A stretch of DNA of 64,000 bases from contig PAPI01000022.1 of the NCBI GenBank assembly GCA_002708845.1, forward strand, positions 310,001 to 374,000. Reading direction: 5' to 3'. This document shows positions 32,973-40,001 of the stretch, one piece after another. Each line of letters opens with the position of its first letter. Positions within the stretch are counted from its first letter, which is position 1. The stretch is from Leeuwenhoekiella sp. (GTDB taxonomy: Bacteria; Bacteroidota; Bacteroidia; Flavobacteriales; Flavobacteriaceae). The position numbers and the translations under genes were made by a program. The notes beneath the pieces were generated by a model. The model had not been told where the DNA came from. It saw only the letters and a program-made list of their open reading frames with translations, and searched no databases.

Positions 32973-33770
32973 ATGAACAACAAATACCCCTTTGATCCGG
33001 TTTTAAAGCGCCATCTTTTTATTGCTCTGGGATTATTTCTGTGGGTTTTTCTATTTCTCTTTTTTACGGAGCCGCTTGATGTGGGGGAGCTACGGTTTAA
33101 CGAGAAATTGATTTTTTTGCCCCTTTACAGTCTTGTGGCATCTTCGGGTTACCTCGTGCTTTTACCCCTGCAGTCCTGGCTCTATGCCTATCACTCCCAA
33201 AACTGGAAATTAAGTTCTGAGTTATTGATGCTGCTAGCTTTTTCGCTTTTGGGACTGGTATTGGTGCGTATGGTGTACCTGTTTGTGGTAGTTGCTTATG
33301 AACCCAATCCGTATACGCTGTCATATTTTATAACGGCAATTTACATCCCGGCGCTTTTGGTGGTTTTGCCCATCATTGCAGCAGGAAGGTATGGTCTGGG
33401 GCGTTACCTCGAAAAACGGGAAGAAGAGCAAAAAATCACCATCGCCGGATCGGGTAATTACGAAGGATTCCGGTTGGCGTTTAACCAACTCATTATGATT
33501 ACGAGTGCAGATAATTATGTTGAGGTGATCTATACCGAAGACAATCGGGTTAAAAAGCATTTAATCAGAAATACGCTGAGCGCTGTAGCTTCAGATTTAC
33601 CACAACTGCTTCGGGTGCATCGCTCGTTTTTGATTAATCCCGATCATTACAAATATGTAAGTTCAGAAAATGGCAGGTTTAAAATCACAATGATTCACGA
33701 TTTGCAATGTTCGGTTTCAAAAACCTATCTCCCTGAAGTAAAAGCCGCGCTTAATTTCACCACAAACTAG
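32973..33770 (+). CDS. Membrane-anchored LytTR DNA-binding regulator
   Basis: A 265-residue protein with four membrane segments in the first 140 residues and a LytTR DNA-binding domain at about 165-260. FNQLIMITSADNYVEVIY, then KKHLIRNTLSAVASDLPQLLRVHRSFLIN is the LytTR hallmark. There is no receiver domain, so the membrane part is probably the sensor, as in many Bacteroidota LytTR proteins. It starts 3 bases after the Nudix stop, so it belongs to the DinB-Nudix-LytTR operon and may regulate it. Target genes are unknown. Confidence 0.92.
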   Translation: MNNKYPFDPVLKRHLFIALGLFLWVFLFLFFTEPLDVGELRFNEKLIFLPLYSLVASSGYLVLLPLQSWLYAYHSQNWKLSSELLMLLAFSLLGLVLVRMVYLFVVVAYEPNPYTLSYFITAIYIPALLVVLPIIAAGRYGLGRYLEKREEEQKITIAGSGNYEGFRLAFNQLIMITSADNYVEVIYTEDNRVKKHLIRNTLSAVASDLPQLLRVHRSFLINPDHYKYVSSENGRFKITMIHDLQCSVSKTYLPEVKAALNFTTN

Positions 33771-33823
33771 TGGTATTTCGCCCCAAACACCTATAAACAG
33801 GTAGTTTGATTAAAATCGCTTTC

Positions 33824-33831
33824 TAGATTTG
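33824..33831 (+). promoter_or_regulatory. -7 promoter box of the S41 protease gene
   Basis: TAGATTTG matches TAnnTTTG, 28 bases before the ATG at 33860. A TTTG at 33805-33808 is only 15 bases upstream, shorter than usual. Confidence 0.4.
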
Positions 33832-33859
33832 TCTCATCAAACTTTTAAAACACAAACCG

Positions 33860-35125
33860 ATGAAGACTGCTCTTAAAATTAAAATTTCGCTTTATTTTTT
33901 ATGTTTAATTCTGCTTTCTACCTGTTCGTTAATGGCGCAAGAAGCTACCTGTGATTGCAAACAGGATTTGAATTTTCTGGTCAAAAAGATTAAGAAAAGT
34001 CCCGCCTATAAAAATGATTACAGAGGAGATAAGAAGGCGTTTGATCAAAAACTAAGACCAATTGCCTCTAAAGTAACTTCAAAAATGCCTCTTTTTGATT
34101 GCTATTTGTTGTTGGTGGAAACTGTGCAACTGATCAATGACCGACATAGCATTGTGTATGGAAATGCAAAATTTGATGCAGAAATGCTTAAAGATGAGGA
34201 TAAACTGGCAGCATTTAAAGAAACCGCTCTTTTTAAGATGTATCCGGATTTTTCCGGTGATCTTGAGACTTTGCAGAATAACCTGTCCAACAAGGGCATT
34301 GAAGAAATTGAAGGAATTTATCGTGCAGGTAGAAGCCTGGAGATAGGGGTTGTGAAGCATAGTTCCTCTGATGATTATAAGATGATCGTATTGCGATCAG
34401 AACTGCCACTTTGGAAAGAAGGCGAGCAACTCGGAATTCTAAAAATGAAAGAACAGGGGCGTGCTTTAGCAGTGATGGGCAATTACTCCACTAAAATTCC
34501 TGTTCCCATAACTACGGGTTTTAAGAATGGGGAGTTCATAAGTTTAAGCCTCAAAAAAGATACGACTCAAATCAGTAATTGGCGAGCAGCTTTTGCTGAT
34601 AGCACCTATCATTTCGAGCAAATAAAACCAGAGGTGAGTTATATTAAAGTAGGAGATTTTAGTGGGTTTTATCCGGTTTTGGGTGAAGCTGAAAAATTTT
34701 ACGAGGAACTTAAAAAACGAACTATTGCAGATAATCTTATTGTTGATTTAAGAGATAATGGCGGCGGCGGCAATCGCAATTCAGATATTTTATTTGAACT
34801 TTTAGAAAATCTGGATAACGACATTCAATTGTTTGTGCTTATCAATCAAAATACCGGGAGTAATGCGGAGCAGTTTGCAGTCAGGCTTAAAAAAGCAAAA
34901 GCTGCGGCCATCTTAGGGGATCGAACCAAAGGAGTAATTGCCTATGAGTTGAAAGGAGATATTTCAATACTCCCCAGCAACTTTTTTAAAGTATACCTTT
35001 CGTCCAAGAGGCACCGTGAATATTTACCTTACGAAGGAGTGGGAGTAGCGCCAGATGTTTATCTCGATTATTCTGCAGACTGGCTTCAACAAACACAAAA
35101 TATTATTGAGAAACGAATCGAGTAA
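33860..35125 (+). CDS. S41-family peptidase, exported
   Basis: A 421-residue protein with a signal peptide (about 1-27; AQ cleavage near LMAQ). The C-terminal half is the S41 (C-terminal processing peptidase/tricorn-like) catalytic core: VSYIKVGDFSG, LIVDLRDNGGGGNRNSDIL, NQNTGSNAEQFAVRLKKAKAAAILGDRTKG, and YLPYEGVGVAPDVYLD. The catalytic Ser is in TGSNAEQF (about residue 334). There is no PDZ domain. The N-terminal helical region with DCKQDLNFL and YLLLVETVQLINDRHS is typical of Bacteroidota S41 paralogues. It probably acts in the periplasm on unknown peptides. Confidence 0.9.
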   Translation: MKTALKIKISLYFLCLILLSTCSLMAQEATCDCKQDLNFLVKKIKKSPAYKNDYRGDKKAFDQKLRPIASKVTSKMPLFDCYLLLVETVQLINDRHSIVYGNAKFDAEMLKDEDKLAAFKETALFKMYPDFSGDLETLQNNLSNKGIEEIEGIYRAGRSLEIGVVKHSSSDDYKMIVLRSELPLWKEGEQLGILKMKEQGRALAVMGNYSTKIPVPITTGFKNGEFISLSLKKDTTQISNWRAAFADSTYHFEQIKPEVSYIKVGDFSGFYPVLGEAEKFYEELKKRTIADNLIVDLRDNGGGGNRNSDILFELLENLDNDIQLFVLINQNTGSNAEQFAVRLKKAKAAAILGDRTKGVIAYELKGDISILPSNFFKVYLSSKRHREYLPYEGVGVAPDVYLDYSADWLQQTQNIIEKRIE

Positions 35126-35210
35126 AGCGAACTAGCCTTACTAAACTTTTGCAAAATCTATAATTCGGTTGGGTCAAACCCGTATTTTTAAGAAACAAAG
35201 AATACAGCTT

Positions 35211-36431
35211 ATGAAAGATTTTGCCCTAAAGAATGTACAATTACGCGGTCACGAGGGACTGGTGGTTCTAAAAATTGAAGATGGAAAAGTCGGTGAAATC
35301 CAGAGTAATTTCGCGGTAGCAGATAATGAAATGGATTGTGAGGGAAAATTGCTGATTCCCGGTTATGTGGAATCGCACATTCATTTAGACAAAGCGTGTA
35401 TTCTCGACCGGTGTACGATTAAAGCAGGCACGCTCGAAGAGGCAGTAAGTGAAGTGAGCTCGGCTAAAATAGAATTTACCGAAGATGATGTTTACGAGAG
35501 GGGGAGTCGGGTAATTGAAAAAGCCATAAAAAACGGAACGCAGGTGATGCGCACTTTTGTTGAGATTGATCCTCGTGCCGGAATGCGCTCTTTTGAAGCC
35601 ATCAAACGTCTGAAAAAGGACTATGCTTTTGCGCTTGATTTGCAGATTTGTGCGTTTGCGCAGGAAGGTTTGACTCAGGAAATGGAAACCTATGAGTTTT
35701 TAGAAAAAGCGCTTCAGGATGGGGCTGATTGGGTAGGTGGTTGCCCGTATAAAGATGAGAATCCTGAAAAGCATATGGATCTTATTTTTGATTTGGGCGA
35801 AAAGTATAAAGTACCGGTAGATTTTCATTTGGATTTTGATTTGGATTCTGAAGATTCCTCCATACCCTACTTGTGCAAACAAACGCTGAAGCGCAAGTAT
35901 AAAGGAAAGGTCTCTATAGGTCACGTGACCAAACTGGCCGCGATGGATGAGAAGGCTTTTGTGAAAATGGCCAAGAAGCTTGCCGAGGCAAAAATCGCTT
36001 TGACTGTTTTGCCGGCAACCGATCTGTTTTTAAATGGAAGAGCATCTGACAAGCTCATTCCGCGAGGTGTAACTAATGCTAATAAGCTCGGCGATCACGG
36101 CGTGTTGACTTCGCTGTCGAGCAATAATGTGTTGAATCCGTTTACTCCTTACGGAGATGCCGATTTGTGCAGAATGGCCAATCTGTATGCCAATGTGATT
36201 CAGCTTTCAAAGCGAGAACATATGGAAGATGTTTTTGATATGATCACTAAAAATGCAGCATCAATTTTAAATGTGCCGTATGAAATTAAAGAAGGCTCTC
36301 CGGCGACTTTTATACTCATTGATTCTGAAAAGAAGGAAGATGCAATTCGGGAAGTAGCAGCACCGCTCAAAGGTTGGAAGAATGGAGTGCTCACTTTTGA
36401 AAATCCCAGAGCCCGGATATATAGATCGTAG
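35211..36431 (+). CDS. Amidohydrolase, cytosine deaminase-like
   Basis: A 406-residue metal-dependent hydrolase. VESHIHLDKACI (about 51-62) holds the HxH metal ligands in the HIHLDKA form typical of cytosine deaminase and N-isopropylammelide hydrolase. VDFHLDFDLD and IGHVTKLAAM supply the next His ligands, and LPATDLFLNGRA with LSSNNVLNPFTPYGDADL the Asp. Such enzymes deaminate pyrimidines or related heterocycles; the true substrate is not clear. The start at 35211 (MKDFALKN) is chosen; a TTG at 35169 would add 14 residues without family support. It stands alone before the 503-base non-coding gap. Confidence 0.87.
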   Translation: MKDFALKNVQLRGHEGLVVLKIEDGKVGEIQSNFAVADNEMDCEGKLLIPGYVESHIHLDKACILDRCTIKAGTLEEAVSEVSSAKIEFTEDDVYERGSRVIEKAIKNGTQVMRTFVEIDPRAGMRSFEAIKRLKKDYAFALDLQICAFAQEGLTQEMETYEFLEKALQDGADWVGGCPYKDENPEKHMDLIFDLGEKYKVPVDFHLDFDLDSEDSSIPYLCKQTLKRKYKGKVSIGHVTKLAAMDEKAFVKMAKKLAEAKIALTVLPATDLFLNGRASDKLIPRGVTNANKLGDHGVLTSLSSNNVLNPFTPYGDADLCRMANLYANVIQLSKREHMEDVFDMITKNAASILNVPYEIKEGSPATFILIDSEKKEDAIREVAAPLKGWKNGVLTFENPRARIYRS

Positions 36432-36461
36432 ATCCGTATTGACCTTTACTTGTTTATTACG

Positions 36462-36499
36462 ATCCTAAATTAAAATAGCTAAACCACGAGATTTAGGAT
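36462..36499 (+). repeat. Inverted repeat after the amidohydrolase gene
   Basis: ATCCTAAAT and ATTTAGGAT form a perfect 9-base stem with a 20-base loop, 31 bases past the amidohydrolase stop. No T-run follows. It could act as a 3' end structure. Confidence 0.4.
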
Positions 36500-36527
36500 T
36501 GTCAGAAACAGATTTGTAGCATTAAAA

Positions 36528-36577
36528 CCTAGGCTCGAGCAGGGCAACTCCCAGTCAAAGGCATAGCAAAGCCTAGG
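36528..36577 (+). repeat. Second inverted repeat in the 36.4-36.9 kb gap
   Basis: CCTAGGCT and AGCCTAGG form a perfect 8-base stem around 34 bases that include a small GGG/CCC hairpin (GGGCAACTCCC). No open frame covers it. A small structured RNA or a protein-binding site are both possible. Confidence 0.35.
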
Positions 36578-36707
36578 ATAGAGTATGAAGAGAGTATAAA
36601 AACGGATTTTAAAAAGCCTGAATTTAAGATTTTATTAACAATATGACAGTCATTTGTTCTGATCTCAATTAAAGCTTCGATCCTAGTTTCAAAACGCTTA
36701 TTTCATT

Positions 36708-36737
36708 TTTGGCGACTTTTTATACAAAGTACCTTTG
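36708..36737 (+). promoter_or_regulatory. Strong promoter facing the non-coding gap
   Basis: TTTG (36708-36711) and TACCTTTG (36730-36737) are separated by 18 bases, a near-ideal -33/-7 pair. It points rightwards, where no protein gene exists on the plus strand until 40,002, and so should drive a non-coding RNA starting near 36743-36745. Confidence 0.65.
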
Positions 36738-36743
36738 CTACTC

Positions 36744-36900
36744 TCCCTAGACGAAAAGATTTACTATTTTAACAATTGGATGGAATAATGGTGAATAATC
36801 ACTGTGCACTAAGCAAAATATATACCTTAAAAACGACAGCCTTTTAATAAACATGGACAGTTAGACCATTACTGCCTAAGGCTCTTAAATAGCAAATACA
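36744..36900 (+). ncRNA. ssrS: Candidate 6S RNA
   Basis: A rod-like fold can be drawn by eye downstream of a strong promoter. A closing stem pairs 36759-36772 with 36885-36897 (one mismatch, one bulge). Inside it lies a large open bubble, 36773-36785 on the left and 36872-36884 on the right, and the right side folds a small hairpin GCC-TAA-GGC (36874-36882). Beyond the bubble, 36786-36792 pairs with 36865-36871 and 36801-36805 with 36857-36861. An apical stem pairs 36827-36832 with 36842-36847. A long hairpin with a central bubble carrying a hairpin on its 3' side is the defining shape of 6S RNA, which binds and inhibits RNA polymerase holoenzyme. No sequence match was checked, so this stays a structural call. 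Confidence 0.5.
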
Positions 36901-36920
36901 AGTAGAAAAAAAAGATGTTG

Positions 36921-36948
36921 AACTGTTTCGGGATCTATTGAAACAGTT
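36921..36948. terminator. Hairpin shared by lptB and the 6S-like RNA
   Basis: AACTGTTTC and GAAACAGTT form a perfect 9-bp stem with a 10-base loop that contains the lptB stop codon (36935-36937). On the plus strand TCTTCTT follows; on the minus strand a run of eight T follows after seven bases. It can end both convergent transcripts. Confidence 0.55.
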
Positions 36949-37675
36949 TCTTCTTACGCAGCTCAAAGTTTTGACCCAGGTACACTTTACGTACCATCTC
37001 GTCTGCAGCTAGCTCTTCGGGTACCCCGTGCTTAAGAATATTTCCTTCAAACATCAAATAGGTATGATCGGTAATGGCAAGGGTTTCCTGTACGTTGTGA
37101 TCGGTAATGAGAATACCGATGTTTTTTTGCTTCAGCTGCGCTACAATACGCTGAATATCTTCTACTGCAACCGGGTCAACCCCGGCAAAAGGTTCGTCAA
37201 GAAGAATAAAATTGGGGTTGGTAGCCAATGCACGTGCAATTTCGGTACGACGGCGCTCCCCACCCGAAAGTAAATCCCCCCGATTTTTGCGAATGTGCCC
37301 CAGACTAAACTCGTCGATAAGTTCTTCCATTTTAGCGCGCTGTTCTTTTTTGCTCAGCTTGGTCATTTGCAGAACGCTCAGAATGTTTTCTTCAATGCTC
37401 AGTTTCCGAAACACGGATGCCTCCTGTGCCAGATAGCCGATACCGTTCTGGGCGCGTTTATACATCGGGTATTTGGTAATGTCTTTGTTGTCCAGATAAA
37501 TGGTTCCGCCGTTAGGTTTAATAAGCCCAACAATCATATAAAAAGAGGTGGTTTTGCCGGCGCCGTTTGGTCCAAGTAAACCTACAATTTCTCCTTGTTC
37601 CACTTCAACAGTAATCCCTTTAACGACCTTTCGGCCTTTATAGGATTTCATTAGATTTTCAGCACGTAGTTTCAT
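36935..37675 (-). CDS. lptB: LPS export ABC transporter ATP-binding protein
   Basis: A 246-residue ABC ATPase that powers the LptB2FGC complex moving LPS to the outer membrane. Walker A GPNGAGKTTSFYMIVG (about 34-49), the YLAQEASVFRKLSIEEN Q-loop region, signature LLSGGERRRTEIARALA, Walker B LLDEPFAGVDPVAVEDIQ and H-loop TDHNVQETLAITD are the specific LptB sequences. It is cotranscribed with the AhpD-like gene, tatC and kpsF, all minus. KpsF, which makes the Kdo precursor, is a meaningful partner. The stop codon lies inside a hairpin. Confidence 0.95.
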   Translation of the reverse strand: MKLRAENLMKSYKGRKVVKGITVEVEQGEIVGLLGPNGAGKTTSFYMIVGLIKPNGGTIYLDNKDITKYPMYKRAQNGIGYLAQEASVFRKLSIEENILSVLQMTKLSKKEQRAKMEELIDEFSLGHIRKNRGDLLSGGERRRTEIARALATNPNFILLDEPFAGVDPVAVEDIQRIVAQLKQKNIGILITDHNVQETLAITDHTYLMFEGNILKHGVPEELAADEMVRKVYLGQNFELRKKKLFQ

Positions 37676-37703
37676 CTTTCCAGGATTGATAGGTTCTTTT
37701 AAA

Positions 37704-37725
37704 ACGCAGGCTTTCCGCTTTGCGT
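37704..37725 (-). terminator. Weak hairpin between the AhpD-like gene and lptB
   Basis: ACGCA and TGCGT pair, with an inner GG/CC, followed by TTTT on the minus strand. It sits in the 51-base gap and may be a partial terminator. Confidence 0.35.
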
Positions 37726-37726
37726 A

Positions 37727-38095
37727 TTATTCTTGCTTAGTATTTTCTTCCAAAGCTTCCCAAAATTCATAGGCTCTGCGTAAATGGGGTATAACAATAG
37801 TGCCACCTACAAGGGTGCCAATTCCCATCGTTTCCATCATTTCTTCACGCGTAACGCCCTCTTTATAACAACTTTCTAAATGGTATCGTATACAGTCGTC
37901 ACAACGTATAACTGTTGAAGCGACAAGCCCCAGAAGTTCTTTGGTTTTTACATCAAGCGCACCTGCGGAAAATGCATTGGTATCCAGGTTAAAAATACGG
38001 TTGATGATTTTGTTTTTATCAGCCAGAATTTTATCGTTCATTTTTGCGCGATACGCGTTGAATTCGGCAACCGGATTGGTTTTATCTTGAGACAT
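37727..38095 (-). CDS. AhpD-like carboxymuconolactone decarboxylase family protein
   Basis: A 122-residue protein of the AhpD/CMD superfamily. Cys65, Cys68 and His72 (RCDDCIRYHLESC) form the CxxCxxxH motif of the alkylhydroperoxidase AhpD subgroup, so a thiol peroxidase or disulfide relay role is likely. The GVTREEMMETMGIGTLVGGTIVIPHLRRAYEFW stretch is the conserved second half. It lies between tatC (11 bases upstream) and lptB on the same strand. Its partner reductant is unknown. Confidence 0.9.
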   Translation of the reverse strand: MSQDKTNPVAEFNAYRAKMNDKILADKNKIINRIFNLDTNAFSAGALDVKTKELLGLVASTVIRCDDCIRYHLESCYKEGVTREEMMETMGIGTLVGGTIVIPHLRRAYEFWEALEENTKQE

Positions 38096-38106
38096 ATAAG
38101 GGGTGA

Positions 38107-38949
38107 TTAAGCTTGTTTCTTTTTGATTTTATTTTGTTCTTTCAGCTCCTTGCGCATCACAAAAGCTGAGATGAAAATACTTACCTCATACAGAATTAAT
38201 ATAGGAATAGATACGATTACCTGAGTAGAGATATCGGGAGGCGTAATAATTGCCGAAACGATTAGAACAATAACGAGGGCGTATTTTCTATATTTTCTTA
38301 AAAATTGTGGAGTTACCAAACCAATTTTTGTAAAAAAATAGATGATGATAGGCAATTCAAATATCAGGCCGGCTGCAATGGCACTGGCACGCACCAGACC
38401 TATGTAGGAGCCGATGTCAAATTGGTTTTTAACCACATCTCCAACAGTAAAGTTTGCGAGGAAATTTATAGAAAGCGGCGCGATTACGTAGTAACCAAAT
38501 AAAACCCCCATAAAAAATAAGAGTGATGATATGATAATAAAACCACGCGAGTTTTTGCGCTCCTTTTCATAAAGACCGGGAGAAATAAATCTCCAAAATT
38601 CATAGATCACATAAGGAAATGCGACCACCAGACCCACGATGATCGAAGTCCAGATCGCCGCGTTAAATTGCCCGCCCATGGTTCGGTTTTGAATTTCAAA
38701 ATCCATTTCATTAATACAGCCTTTGTCAGAACCAAAAATGTTGGCCAATTGACAAAGCAAATCATACGATATAAAATCGGGGCGTGCCGGGGCAAAAATG
38801 ATCTGGTCAAAAATAAAATCCTTAAAAATAAAGGCAACGGTGCCAACTATTACAATAGCAAGCGTAGCGCGTATTAAATGCCATCTCAGTTCTTCAAGAT
38901 GGTCTAGAAAAGACATTTCGTCGGGGTTTACCTGCTTTCGTTTAGCCAT
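38107..38949 (-). CDS. tatC: Twin-arginine translocase subunit TatC
   Basis: A 280-residue inner-membrane protein with six transmembrane segments, the receptor for twin-arginine signal peptides. The N-terminal MSFLDHLEELRWHLIRATLAI is the conserved signal-binding region, and FWRFISPGLYEKERK is the conserved first cytoplasmic loop. A 40-residue periplasmic insertion with two Cys (LLCQLANIFGSDKGC, about 65-79) is typical of Bacteroidota TatC. The ATG overlaps the kpsF stop (TAATG). No tatA is adjacent. Confidence 0.95.
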   Translation of the reverse strand: MAKRKQVNPDEMSFLDHLEELRWHLIRATLAIVIVGTVAFIFKDFIFDQIIFAPARPDFISYDLLCQLANIFGSDKGCINEMDFEIQNRTMGGQFNAAIWTSIIVGLVVAFPYVIYEFWRFISPGLYEKERKNSRGFIIISSLLFFMGVLFGYYVIAPLSINFLANFTVGDVVKNQFDIGSYIGLVRASAIAAGLIFELPIIIYFFTKIGLVTPQFLRKYRKYALVIVLIVSAIITPPDISTQVIVSIPILILYEVSIFISAFVMRKELKEQNKIKKKQA

Positions 38950-39917
38950 TATAGGATACCTTCTTTTATTAAATCGTGCAAATGTACTACTCCTGCGTAA
39001 TTATTTTGATTATCTACAGCCAGGAGTTGTGTTATACTATAGGTTTCAAGAATTTCCAGAGCCTGGGTAGCCATCGCCTCACAGGGAATGGTTTTTGGGT
39101 TCCTGCTCATGATGCTCCTTGCGGTAAGACCGGTAAGCACTTCGTTATTCTCAAGCATGCGCCTGATGTCTCCGTCAGTTATGATTCCCATAATTTTTCC
39201 ATCTTTGGTTACCGCAGTAACTCCCAGACGTTTTTTTGAAATCTCCACAATAACCTCTTTGATGGGAGCATCTTCGGGAACTTCGGGTTTTTCATGCAAT
39301 GCAATTAAATCATTCACGCGTAAGAACATGCGCTTTCCTAAAGCTCCGCCGGGATGGTATTTTGCAAAATCTTCCTTGGAAAATCCGCGTAAGTCTAAGA
39401 GTGCCAGTGCCAGAGCATCTCCTAAAACCAATTGTACAGTGGTGCTGGTAGTTGGCGCCAGATTGTGCGGGCACGCTTCTCTTTCGGCATAAGCCCAAAT
39501 AAGAGCATCGGCCTGTTTAGCCAGAAACGATTCTTTATTTGAGGTCATACCAATGATCTTATTTTTCCGGCTTCGTATTAAAGGGATTAGAACCTTAATT
39601 TCGGGTGTGCTGCCGCTATTAGAAAGGCATAGCACAATGTCTTCGTCAAGAATAGTTCCCAGATCACCATGTATCGCATCTGCTGCGTGCATAAAAACAG
39701 CTGGAGTTCCGGTGGAATTTAAAGTGGCTACGATTTTCTTTGCAATAATGGCACTTTTGCCCACTCCGGTAATAATTACCCGGCCTTTTGCGTTAAAAAT
39801 AGCAAGGACCGCTTTGGCGAAATCGTCATCCAATAACTCTGTCAGCAAACCGATGGCTTGATGCTCGATACTCAGGGTGTGTCTGGCATTTTTTAAAATC
39901 TGCTCGTAGTTATTCAA
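38949..39917 (-). CDS. kpsF: KpsF/GutQ arabinose-5-phosphate isomerase (TTG start)
   Basis: A 322-residue protein with an SIS domain (about 35-170) and two CBS domains (about 205-320). It interconverts ribulose-5-phosphate and arabinose-5-phosphate, the first step of Kdo synthesis for LPS. GVGKSAIIAKKIVATLNSTGTPAVFMHAADAIHGDLG is the catalytic block. The start is TTG at 39917 (MNNYEQILK); no ATG or GTG is in frame before it. It is translationally coupled to tatC. A TACATTTG box on the minus strand near 39971-39978 may be its -7 element. Confidence 0.93.
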   Translation of the reverse strand: MNNYEQILKNARHTLSIEHQAIGLLTELLDDDFAKAVLAIFNAKGRVIITGVGKSAIIAKKIVATLNSTGTPAVFMHAADAIHGDLGTILDEDIVLCLSNSGSTPEIKVLIPLIRSRKNKIIGMTSNKESFLAKQADALIWAYAEREACPHNLAPTTSTTVQLVLGDALALALLDLRGFSKEDFAKYHPGGALGKRMFLRVNDLIALHEKPEVPEDAPIKEVIVEISKKRLGVTAVTKDGKIMGIITDGDIRRMLENNEVLTGLTARSIMSRNPKTIPCEAMATQALEILETYSITQLLAVDNQNNYAGVVHLHDLIKEGIL

Positions 39918-40001
39918 AAGTAATGGGATTAAGCCGTTTGTTTGTGGAGTAGAAATTACTATATTTAGGATACAAATGTATGCAAAATTGAAGAAGCATT
40001 A

